From NCBI RefSeq assembly GCF_964340395.1, contig NC_135557.1, forward strand, positions 12,474,546 to 12,538,545: a stretch of DNA of 64,000 bases, in the 5' to 3' direction. The DNA comes from Glandiceps talaboti (lineage: Eukaryota; Hemichordata; Enteropneusta; Spengelidae). A program made the translations under genes and the position numbers. Shown here piece after piece: positions 24,601 to 32,462 of the stretch (its first letter is position 1; every line of letters starts with the position of its first letter). The notes beneath the pieces were generated by a model. The model saw nothing but the letters and a program-made list of their open reading frames with translations. It was not told where the DNA came from and did not search any database.

Positions 24601-27600
24601 AAGCTCTTGATACCCTGTAATCAAACAAGATATGAAATTATAGCAAAGTGTCAATCAATCTCATTGTTGCAATGAGACATCTTGTCACTGTACTTCATAT
24701 TTTGAAAACCAAACTGATCATTTCACTGTACATGTATGTATTTGATCATACATTGAAACAAGAACATCACTGGCAAGTCAGTCAAATCTATGATTTCCCT
24801 AGTAGTCATTTCATCCCACGTAAATTTTTTCTACTTAGGATACCAACAAAATTATGGCAAACAGAGAAGTGTACAAATTTCATCAAATACCCTTGATGCT
24901 GCTTGGTTTCTGACTCATTGGGAAAGGCACTGAATACTACATATCTATCATCAATGCCATGAATTGAGGCATTGCAGAACTCTTGAAACAGTTGAGTCAT
25001 TTTGCCAAGAGATGCAAGCCAAAGACAATGATACATAGTCTGTAAAATACTGACAATCGTGCCACGCTATCAGTGGTTAAGAGGTCTGATACAGTGATAG
25101 GGCTGAACAACACGACATATCTTACAAGTTACAGTCTAAGGCAATGAATGCTCAGTAAAAAAAAAAAAATTCTGAGAGATACACATTGTTTGTCTTCCAA
25201 GTTTCTTACCTGTGTCTTTGTGTATCACCACTATCACCTGATGCCAGGGATGATGTGGTGTCTTCAGTCCATGCTAGTCTTCTAGTCCTCCCAGCTCCAC
25301 CAGACTGACCTAACTGTTCTTGTGTTAGAGAACCACCAGACTGCTGTATGCAGAGTTGAGCTAGCTTGTCCATTAATGTCTGACTCTCAGAACTCTCTAC
25401 GTAAAACATAAAATAGGTTGACATTAACAATTACATATATTATCTATGTAAACAAAAAAATATCTACATGTAATTGTACAGTACTCAATTATAACACTGC
25501 TTACGAATTACAGAAATTAAAAATGAATGATGGCCAACGTTTCAGGTAATTCTGTTTAAATTTCATTTTTCTATTACAAGAGAAAGTACTTTTTTATGTA
25601 CATATACAATATATTTTTACATCAATGATGATATAAAGTGGCACTTGTGACTAGCTTCATGTGTGTTTACAACTATTTCCTCCTGAAAGTGAAAATACTT
25701 GCATCAAACCTTGATTAAACTAGAGTATCATATTATTAGTGTGGAGACTTGTCTTCTACAAGTACATGTACACTCAATAACATTACATGTACTATTGTCG
25801 GCTGGCACTGTGTTAGAACACTTGAGTTGACTGCATACATTGTGTACATGGACAGTACATTTGTATTTGTACATGAATAGTACAGCTTTCATCTGCATTA
25901 ATGTATTTATAATTAATAACTCGCATCACTGGATCATACATACATGTACATGTAGTGACATGTAAGTTACATGATCTTAATACAATGTTTAAGTTCAGTC
26001 AATTAAAAAAAAGTCATGGCTAAGTATGCTTCAGTAAATAGAATATTGTGACAGTGAGTACCTTTGGAATAGCCACCAAACATACATGTACATGTATGCC
26101 CCCAAATGGTTGTACAAAGTCAGCTGTGCCTCTTTAATGAGATACATGTACAATGTAGATCACATTATCACAAACTATACAATGTACTTGCAATGAATCA
26201 TCCAAGAATTGTACACTGTCACCTTGCTTATAAACTACTGTACGGGTGTAAAGTGTTACATTGTTTACACCAGGAATACATGTATACAATGTATGACATA
26301 AAAAATACAGAAGTTGGGTATGGTTGGGATGGTACAGTGTCCCCCCCCCCCAAAAAAAAAAAAAAAAAAAAGAAAAAAAAAAGAAGAAAAAGTAAATCAG
26401 GTCACAGCCATGTACCTGTACATGTATGTACCATGGTACATATTATAAGTTCCAATACAAAATGTACAAATGTACTTCAGCAAAATAAATTTGCACCATG
26501 CCCCACTTTGATAGGAAGTACATGTCTGAGTCAGCAATTATGTGAATTACATGTACATTGTGTACAAGTGGAGTGTATACATCAGAGCTTTGTATACATG
26601 TATGTGTGTATAACAATAGCTGAAAAGGTCATATAAACTCCACTCATCTTTATGAATGCTTAGACTCAACGACCCCTTTCATATCTATTGTTATCAGAGA
26701 TGGCAAACAACAATAGGCTTTGTTAAAAAGTTCTCAGTCCTTGAATGAGAAGGAAATTACGCTGCTGAAGGAAATTTAACATGACGATTACATGAAGTAT
26801 TTAAAGTAATCATGACTTGACAATATGCAACATATATATGTAACGGTACATGTGTATAACATATACATGTACAGGGAATAATTTTGCACTGATAGGAACA
26901 TTTGTAAATGAGTTGAGATTGTTTCAAGAAGTTATTTCTCACCATTGGCATGGAATACACACATTTATGTTGAAGAACTGATCTGAATACATTGGCAGAT
27001 GTTATGCAATACAAAATAACACAAAATGCCACCATGATGGACATATAATGCCAACTTTTCATTTCAAATTATTCCATGACATTTCTCCTCAATCTCATTT
27101 CTTTACAGAAAAAAATATGACTCAGCATTTTTTGCAAAAAAATTAAGTAGAAAAAAACCAAACAGATCTTTGTTTATCTACATGTACAAATGAAACTACT
27201 GTTTCTTAGCATTTTTAGAATCAAGTATTTTTAAAGGACTACATGACTTGCTGTTATGAATACATGATTTGCAAACTCTACTGCCCTCCTTCCTTTAGGT
27301 ACTATGGTTCCACACCAAGGTTGAGTTGCAATGTAAATATGCAATTTCTACCAGATTTCCCAACTTTATTACAGGAGTCCTGAACTACAATAAAAATGCT
27401 AATAGTCCCCATATAAATCTATAAGGCATAACAGCCACTGTGCCCCTTTAAGCTAATTTGACTCGCCACTGGGGCACAGAATTTCTAGTGACACACCAAA
27501 ATTTGGTGTTCCCCTACATGTACATGTATCTCCTTACTCACAAGAAATGCCATTTTTTTTAAAATTTTGACTCACAACAACAAAATTGGCTATCATTTGA

Positions 27601-29815
27601 GAGCAGACTGATAACAGCTCTACTTCATTATCCTTTTAGCACTCACTACATCATATATATACCTGTGTATGAGTCACAACTTACCTGGTCTAACAGAGAC
27701 ACTATCTCCAACTGATGTATACAACGAAGAATCCTTTCCTTCACCCAGTGTTTCAGAACTGCCTTTCTCCTGGTCTATCACACCTAACAATTCGTCAATA
27801 TCAATGTCTGCAATCTTTTGCATAGATAACTGAGGGGTTTCAGTTGGTAGGAAGCTAGAATAAATTGAGTTCTGTAAGACTTCTTTCTTAGACATCTCGT
27901 CAGGTAAATTCTCACGTAAAGATTTTACGTTTTCGTTTTTGTCAATCTTAAGGTCTTTTTCTTGACTCAAGTCTTTGTCCTCATCAATAGATTCCTTATC
28001 ATCTGATAAGTGCGCATCAGTAGATGTCCCCATACTGTGATACACTTTCTTTTCATTCTTCTTGGCATCTTCTTCTGCCAGTTTAACAACATCATCCCAA
28101 CTCTGTGTGAACTCCTCATCATTGACGCTGTCATTGTCAAGGTGATTTATCTCAATGTTATTATGATCCAAGGAATTGAGTGTGTGATCATCTTGCTGGT
28201 TTTGGGAAGGCAACAACACATTTTGCCACGTCACTGGTGATAATCTGTCATCCTCATACGTGTCTGGATCAGATGGTGACCTCAAGGAACGGTTGAAAAT
28301 TGAAACTTCTTCATCAGAACTTGCCTGAAACAAAAAATTTGAAAATAAATTCAATTTGTATTTTACAGTCTGCTTACATAAAGGAAAATCACACAATGTC
28401 TCACAAGCTCAATATAAGCAAACATCGTTCGTTTAGAACACCCCCACCCCACCCCTAAACAAACGTTCACAAGTGCGACATGACACGTTTATATATGATG
28501 TAAACAATGATGCAAAATGTATCAGTGACACCACTACGATTTGTGCAATATAAAAACATGATAGTAAACATGAATTTCCAATCTTATGAAAAAATTTACC
28601 GAGATGATGGTAAACATATCAAAATACTACTGGAAACCCAGCACTATATGTCACATATTAGAAGTATATTTTTATCATCATATCAACATCTCAGTAGTAA
28701 ATACAGAAGATGTTATTGAAGGTATGAAAGTCTTCGAAATTTGGTTAGAAGTGCAAAAATGAAGTTGAGCAATCACAAAGATGCCAGACCCCCTCCCCTC
28801 TAAATGAACAAAAGTACACTTATTGAGCTTTTTTGTCATTGTGCAATCATCCCTAATATCAGTTCAACCTAATGACTTCTAATACAGAATGTACAAAAAT
28901 GGTAAACATATATACTAAATGTTTACCTTTTATATCCTCTTCTCCTACAACTGTGTGTACCGTAAAAATGTATATACACTGAAAATACAGTACATTTTGC
29001 ACTTCCTTCATTGACAAATTTGCATATGTGACACTATTGTTACAGACCTTATATTTTTGACAGACTACATGTACATGTGGAGAACAAATTGAACCCCTCC
29101 CCCTCCCCACCCCCACCCCCAAATCTGACTTCTTCATTCTTTTGCAAAATTATTCATGAACATTCATGGGAAGCAATAAGTCACACTTTTAATACACACA
29201 ATTATTTTCAAGAGAAACGTCATGTAACTAGCATCGACAAACTGTGGTGCAACATCACAACGAAAATGTTATTGCATAATTATATATATGTATTCACATT
29301 AATGTACTCTACATAAAAATGTGTACGTTCCATGTGCATCAAATCATGAACACACTTGTATTTTTACAAAATTTGTTGTTTCAGAGAGAAACACACATAC
29401 ATGTACCGATAATAAATTAGAACCCTATGATACATGTACAGTCAAGAGTGAGTACTATTAAGGGTATTTGCAACCGTGCTTGCATTGGTTTCTGCTGCAC
29501 TTACGGCTGCAGAAAATGCTGCACGCTTTCATGTAGACACCCTGAGTATTACTTTTAATTTGCCACACTAGTAACTTACTCATGCCATTGAAGTTTTTTC
29601 AACACGACTTTCAAAAATAAAAAAAAAGGAATATTTCTATTTATACTTACGTCTGACAATTCAAAATCAATGGACGGGAGACTGGCTTGGACTTCTGCAA
29701 ATATAGTATCTAGTTGTGGTTTCAATCCAGTTCCTTCTGGTAAGGCAACAAACTCAAAACTGTGATTACTTCTTCCTGTATGCTCCTTCTTGGGTTGCTT
29801 TCTTGAGTTCGACAT
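8457..29815 (-). CDS. DNAAF8: DNAAF8-like (C16orf71/Daap1) protein with five NDPK-like modules
   Basis: Axonemal dynein assembly factor; the vertebrate protein sits in cytoplasmic dynein-assembly foci of ciliated cells. I read 20 coding exons: 29815-29651, 28324-27685, 25396-25210, 24614-24425, 23495-23443, 23006-22857, 22476-22389, 22058-21798, 21154-19609, 18471-18250, 17657-17386, 16701-16152, 15389-15220, 14114-13919, 13438-13344, 12463-12322, 11365-11124, 10717-10632, 9547-9478, 8531-8457. All junctions are GT-AG, phases agree, and they sum to 5,400 bp (1,799 aa plus TAA). The N-terminal third carries short blocks matching my memory of human C16orf71: SLPSIDFELSD then DEEVSIFNRSL; LSMQKIADIDIDELL (~221); LMDKLAQLCIQQS (~276); ETIFLDLR (~378). 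After a charged helix (~515-545) come NDPK-like modules at about 787-982, 1047-1200, 1230-1370, 1442-1595 and 1675-1790. The ~520-residue human protein, as I recall it, ends before these. Identity is strong; the exact start and a few junctions are inference. Confidence 0.9.
10768..10940. repeat. Two-copy ~90-bp tandem duplication in a DNAAF8 intron
   Basis: AGTAACACATATAAC...AAACAGTTGGTTTGTG is followed by AGTAACACATCTAAC...AAACAGTTGGTCTGTG, each continuing into AAATCATGTTGGA. Both are intronic. Confidence 0.7.
11430..11810 (-). mobile_element. Dispersed repeat family B, copy 2
   Basis: Opens with the inverted family end (CTAGTGGTATTTGCAATGCA), then CAGTATGCAAATTATTTGCA, ACGATCACATGTTGTGCTTT and the inner block GCACTGCAAGCACTCATGCA. 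Intronic in DNAAF8. Confidence 0.55.
12500..12575 (-). repeat. Decayed partial copy of DNAAF8 exon 16
   Basis: GACTGTCTTTAACCACATAG and GATCATTGGCAGGA repeat pieces of the exon at 12375-12455 (ACTGTCTTTAACCACATACG and GATCATTGGCTGGA). The copy lies in the intron just upstream of the exon in gene sense and has an internal deletion. Confidence 0.75.
13168..13322. repeat. ~53-bp tandem repeat, 3 units, intronic
   Basis: Three copies of TGTATAAATATTGACTGATT followed by GGTAACAGCCATGTTATTAT and ACCGGGTA. It lies immediately inside the intron after DNAAF8 exon 15. Confidence 0.75.
13344..15389 (-). CDS. DNAAF8: DNAAF8 coding exons 13-15: NDPK-like module 4 with catalytic His
   Basis: Exons 15389-15220, 14114-13919 and 13438-13344. 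Starts VAVIKPDALHRHLAKLLKRI (Lys at about 1453, equivalent to K12 of human NME1), then EGFSVIGMRLEVL, YLTSGPVLLLCLQRENAIKK, WRSLFG (Arg about 1550, R105 equivalent) and NNGLH|ASCSYSGSVLEQKLFF. The last segment aligns residue for residue with NIIHGSDSVESAEREISLWF, giving Asn about 1560 and the phosphoacceptor His about 1563. The equivalents of Y52 and R88 look lost. Kinase activity is possible but not assured. The acceptor at 13439 (CAG|CTTCC) is the one that restores both reading frame and alignment. Confidence 0.85.
14450..15190. repeat. Dispersed repeat family D, two adjacent diverged copies
   Basis: TTTTCCAGCTGAATGAAGA followed by AACCAGTGACGTAGACATGG occurs at 14540-14700. The pair recurs at about 14925-15110 (AACCAGTGAGGTGCACTTG) and again at 35210-35390. 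The blocks GACCTAAGGGGTCTTTGTCA and CCTAAAGGGTCTTTGTCA lie between the copies. The second copy runs up to DNAAF8 exon 13. Confidence 0.6.
15621..15973. mobile_element. MITE family A, full copy 1 (TTAA ends, near-palindromic)
   Basis: Starts TTAAAGTAGCCATATGGATG and ends with the complement (CATCCATATGACCACTTTAA). The arms stay complementary for ~170 bp, including CCAAAATA and AGCCATGATAAAAT on the far side, so the 353-bp element can fold into one long hairpin. TTAA at both outer edges suggests the TTAA target duplication used by piggyBac-type transposases. Non-coding; intronic in DNAAF8. Confidence 0.85.
16152..16701 (-). CDS. DNAAF8: DNAAF8 coding exon 12: NDPK-like module 3
   Basis: GLELLGIKWLPALTTIQAKE then SLMSSPTLICVFRGINAFQQ follow the NDPK GFxxxxLKxL ... 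MSSGPVVAMVWEGENAV pattern. The catalytic region is not canonical (AAMFFHDREL near residue 1365). A Lys/Gly/Ser-rich linker leads into exon 13. Acceptor and donor (TCGG|gtgagt) are both canonical. Confidence 0.82.
16867..16945. repeat. (CA)n microsatellite with poly-C tracts
   Basis: About 16 CA dinucleotides flanked by C runs at about 16867 and 16935. It lies in the intron between DNAAF8 exons 11 and 12, and apparent frames here are low complexity. Confidence 0.95.
16990..17320 (-). repeat. Three degenerate copies of the DNAAF8 exon 11 3' end
   Basis: The exon end contains CACTTCATGGTAGGGACACC (plus strand, from 17429). Diverged copies with the same flanks start at 17274 (CACTTCATAGTACGGACACT), 17136 (CACTTCATAGTAGGAACACT) and 16998 (CACTTCATGGTCAAGACACG). 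Spacing is 155, 138 and 138 bp. At least one copy keeps a donor-like AAAG|gtgag at about 17231. All lie downstream of the real donor in gene sense. Confidence 0.85.
17386..18471 (-). CDS. DNAAF8: DNAAF8 coding exons 10-11: module 2 end and module 3 start
   Basis: Exons 18471-18250 and 17657-17386. PGTVLLLRKENATHQVHSLI matches the NDPK strand before the nucleotide loop (GPVVAMVWEGENAV type). CFHAAAYSDNLLQCL places a histidine (about H1188) where the catalytic His would be, but flanking residues differ from HGSDS. Module 3 begins QVVVITLSGVPTMKCIGNTL. The 3' end of exon 11 is copied three times in the following intron (see repeat at 16990-17320). Confidence 0.8.
17950..18125 (-). mobile_element. 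MITE family E, partial copy
   Basis: TGTCAATGTCACACTTGTGA, then AAACGAACTTCAG and TAGCTTGTGTGACATTATGC match the ends and inner blocks of the copies at 1570 and 28385. It is incomplete. Confidence 0.5.
18655..18697. repeat. (TG)n microsatellite
   Basis: About 20 uninterrupted TG dinucleotides in a DNAAF8 intron. Confidence 0.97.
18935..19320 (+). mobile_element. Dispersed repeat family B, copy 3
   Basis: Longest copy seen: AGAACCCCATGACATGCGAG ... TTGCATGGCGTGGGGTTCTT forms an inner inverted pair. It is followed by AAAACAGCAAATTCC, ATGATCACACACTTTCATGT and TTTGCATACAGGTATGCAAT. The order matches 7690-8030. Intronic in DNAAF8. Confidence 0.7.
19609..21154 (-). CDS. DNAAF8: DNAAF8 coding exon 9: NDPK-like module 1 and start of module 2
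   Basis: A single 1,546-bp exon. Module 1 runs from STFVAINRDPNAV (beta-1 strand) through VGVLYGVLQEGLDLCGIRLL to AIVALALRGHGARSKWLDAV, then GPSDPQLARRTDPQSLCAKF and a final helix NSELARWF. This is the NDPK order, but FCPRNP replaces the catalytic His loop, so the module is probably inactive. A basic linker (KKKAKKG) leads to module 2, beginning CGDVFLVISPLIPTQYIGFV and HNRGFQVRGIRRMRM. Earlier in the exon, ATYATLLTWLLSLVPENYDF is unassigned. Confidence 0.85.
21180..21365. repeat. ~40-bp imperfect tandem repeat, about 4 units
   Basis: Units share GGTAAACACGATACAT, a TGGCTTCACA or TGGCCTCACAGAAT block and spacing of about 40-45 bp. Intronic. Confidence 0.6.
23070..23440 (-). mobile_element. 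Dispersed repeat family B, copy 4
   Basis: Inverted relative to 18935: GTGCATTAAGGAAAACATTC, TGTATGCAAATTATATGCAA, GCATGTGATCACATAG, ACAGAACCCCATTCGGTGTG, then GCTGCAAACACTCATGCAAA and GCATCATGCGGTTCTGTC. It ends just before DNAAF8 exon 5. Confidence 0.65.
23728..23835. repeat. 16-bp tandem repeat, about 7 units
   Basis: Units of ATTGGCCTAGACTATC with small changes (ATTAGCC, CTGGCC, ATTGTCC). Intronic. Confidence 0.85.
24425..24614 (-). CDS. DNAAF8: DNAAF8 coding exon 4 with polyglutamine tract
   Basis: Encodes a glutamine run (about 21 Q interrupted by one L, then KQQRQQ) from a GTT/GTTGCAGC-type triplet repeat on the plus strand. KETIFLDLRDFDKKKQEQ follows, a block conserved with human ESPTIFIDLRQ. 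The repeat is a likely length polymorphism inside a disordered linker. Confidence 0.85.
27685..29815 (-). CDS. DNAAF8: DNAAF8 coding exons 1-2: conserved N-terminal part
   Basis: Exon 1 opens with MSNSRKQPKKE and ends ELSD. Exon 2 starts ASSDEEVSIFNRSL, so the join reads ELSDASSDEEVSIFNR, which parallels LSDYGEEELFIFQR in the human protein as I remember it. The rest of exon 2 is acidic, Ser/Asp/Asn-rich and probably disordered, apart from the conserved LSMQKIADIDIDELLGVI near its end. The ATG at 29815 is the first in frame after a plausible 5'UTR acceptor at about 29858. Confidence 0.88.
28385..28855. mobile_element. MITE family E, copy 2
   Basis: Left end CACACAATGTCTCACAAGCT, right end GAGCTTTTTTGTCATTGTGC. 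The interior shares TTTATATATGATGTAA and TTTGGTTAGAAGTGCA with the copy at 1570-2002. It sits in DNAAF8 intron 1, about 60 bp upstream (gene sense) of exon 2. Confidence 0.7.
29350..29565 (-). mobile_element. Dispersed repeat family B, fragment
   Basis: AGAACCCTATGATACATG, GGGTATTTGCAACCGTGCTT and GCTGCACGCTTTCATGTAGA match the inner part of the other copies, in the orientation of 23070-23440. Confidence 0.55.
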
Positions 29816-29857
29816 CTTTGTAAGTATAATATGCAGTCAAAGTTTTCTACCTTAGTC

Positions 29858-31402
29858 CTACAAAAAATAAATTGAAACCAATCATATGACTGAACTGCAA
29901 TAATTGTAAAGTTAAAGTAAATATTTTTTTTTTAAAAAAGAAAAAAGATTTAGTTAGTTTTTATTTCGAGCTTTGATTTTTTAAAAAGGCTTTGTATTGT
30001 TCCGGATTTTGCACCCAAAACTAAAAAAAAAAACTCAGTTGAAACCAAAGCTACAATAATTATTGCAGCTACTTCAATCAACAGATCCAGAAAGTGATAT
30101 AAATTTGAACTTGAAGTATAGGACGTTTGCGGCAGATTTACAAGAACTTCATGACACCACTGATTAGAACTTAAATGGTGGCTGTTCCTCCATTGCCTTG
30201 ATTTTATTGTCATTGTTGCTGTCAACTTTAACAATGAAATGTCCTCGTGTGAATGTGTTTCGTACTTGTCAAAATTTTAATGCGATTTAAATAGTGCCAG
30301 GTTGCGCGTGCAGACATGTCTGTTTCTCAACAAGGTCGCGCGCTCTTAAATTCAATGAAGTGAAAGTTTCAACTTTTACGTCACGTTGCCATTTGATTTT
30401 AAAACCCGACTCACGCTAATACATCTTTAAGAAATCAACGGCATTATGATTACGTATTGTTGAATGACACAAAATAAACTCCCGAGTCTTGTTGTTTTCG
30501 TTACCTGCATACACATTACACGTACACCACCGTTACACGAACTTCTGTTCGGTCTTCAAGGTGCGACAAAAATTTTGTAGTACGAATGACAACCTATTTT
30601 TTTGCAATAGAATAACATTTCCACTTACCATACGACTATATCAACGCATCAAAATGCTTTTACATTTGATAAAACTGGACGGAATTTGATGCAGAGTGCA
30701 GCGACACAACTTCACTCAGGTGGACAAGTTGAAATTAAGGAATTTGGCCGCCATGATAAAATACCCGGATATGAAGTGTTGCAATATGGGAAATATGACC
30801 CCTGAACTTAAAGACATCCTCGTGCGATAAGTATGAAATTATGAAAAATACATAATATTAACATTTGGCAAATTAAAATCGACAAAAGTACTTTCTTCAG
30901 CCAATATTTTTTAAAGTCAAGGAATTATTTTCAAGATAACTTTGAAAAAATTAAATCTGAATTAACTAAATAATAGTGTTCTGAAAGAGGCCAGTTTTCC
31001 AAGATGTCAGCCCCCTTGGTTTGTAAAAGAATACTCGCGTTTTGAAAAATAAGCCTATTTGAACGTTAAAAACACCCTTTGTCGCCTGAAGAGTACGAGA
31101 CAATGTTGCTGTAGTATCAATGACAAGAATTTTAACACTTTCTTAGTTTCGGTGCTTGTGATATCTCGCGTACAGCTAATTGTTGTTGTTGGGTTTAGCT
31201 TTCCAACTTCAAAGTTCAAGTTGCCAAACTCGAACTCAGTGGCGTGTGTATCACCACGTAAATGTTTACAAAGTTGGCTTATGCAATTATTTGATTTACT
31301 ACGTTGAAAACAATACGATGAAGTAGGACGAAGTACACCAACCGTGTATATTTGGACCGAGGAGTCGAAAGTAGTGTGTATGCCAAAGTAAAGAATCGAT
31401 CG
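29858..31402. promoter_or_regulatory. Divergent DNAAF8/ANKS3 promoter region with noncoding first exons
   Basis: DNAAF8 side: a 5'UTR acceptor (TTTTTTGTAG) ending at 29858 and a strong minus-strand donor CGTATG|gtaagtgg with exon edge 30629. ANKS3 side: donor GATCG|gtaagttc with exon edge 31402, paired with the acceptor at 32428. A YY1-type ATGGCGGCC on the minus strand lies at 30746-30754, and a CCAAT at about 30900. A CRE-like TACGTCA is near 30380, inside the inferred DNAAF8 5' intron. This stretch is richer in CpG than the introns. Transcription starts are not known; the intervening ~0.5 kb (30770-31300) is the likely shared promoter. I did not find a full RFX X-box. Confidence 0.65.
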
Positions 31403-31703
31403 GTAAGTTCTGTGATGTGAGTTTCACTTCCCAATTTTTGGCTGTGCTGTACGCATAGTTTGCCGGTAGTGTATGGTTTGCCGAAGTCTAGTCTATCCAA
31501 TCTAGTTTCTTATACACGTTACGATCATCTAGAGAGGATAGTAATCGTAGAGAACGTCAACGGGTATACATGTAGGTATTAGTGTTGTATTTGTATATTG
31601 TATATTGGTAACTTGGCACTCAATCTGAACTCAACAAGTAATTACTATCTAGAACTTTGCAAAAAAAACTTGGACGTTGTGATGAACACTTAGACCATGA
31701 CCA

Positions 31704-31796
31704 GGTTAGCTCTGGATTTATACGCTGCTGGGTTTTGACACGTCGAGTGGGAGAAGACGTGTCAAAACCCAGCAGCGTATAAATCCAGAGCTAACC
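31704..31796. repeat. Perfect inverted repeat, 41-42 bp arms, 11-bp loop
   Basis: GGTTAGCTCTGGATTTATAC... at 31704-31744 is exactly complementary to 31756-31796, and one further base pair extends it (31703/31797). It lies in the inferred first intron of ANKS3, so pre-mRNA there can form a perfect long hairpin. Confidence 0.95.
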
Positions 31797-31894
31797 TAAT
31801 CCACACACATGTATGTTTTGGTGATTGTTTTTGTGTGTGTGACAATTTGACGTTGATCAGCTCATAAGCTATTAGCCTTTTCTAGCTCTAATAT

Positions 31895-31960
31895 GATATG
31901 ATAATTGATATGTCATATGGTATAATATGATATGTGATGTGATATGATATGATATGACAC
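31895..31960. repeat. (GATAT)n low-complexity tract
   Basis: Imperfect ATGATATGATAT repetition in the ANKS3 first intron. Confidence 0.9.
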
Positions 31961-32462
31961 AACACTAGACATAAACTTGATATCCTTTATCGAATATCAA
32001 GATCATTTGCATAAAGCAGCTTTTGGGTCATGATTTCTCATTGAGCCAGACAGGGTTGGAGATGATCTGATACCACAATGGCATCCAGACCAAGTTTCCC
32101 TTGATGTAGATGTAAATGTTACTACATAGACCCTCCATGGGTCTAGGGTTGGTTACTATGTGCAGCTAAACCTCGCTATTGTCAACAAATTGAACCTTCA
32201 AGTTCAACCAATCAAACTCTGTCTTATTTATGAATAATAGAAGTAATTGAGTTAACACGATTTCATCTGACCCTGTGATGGAGTGATGTGAAATCCTCTA
32301 CCCTAAAACATCAAATCTTTTGAACTTCAGAAATGAGAGTTCAAAAATCTTGCTTGCCATCCATGTTGTTCATTATGTCACCTCTAGAGGGCACTATACA
32401 CGTCATCACAATTTTTACTCTTCTTTAGATTACAATGTATTGAAGATAATGAAAAGGCTGCC

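Noticed and set aside
26106-26636. 176-codon plus-strand frame with a Pro/Lys run
   Set aside because: The run comes from poly-C/poly-A at 26341-26392; the frame lies antisense in a DNAAF8 intron and has no family features.
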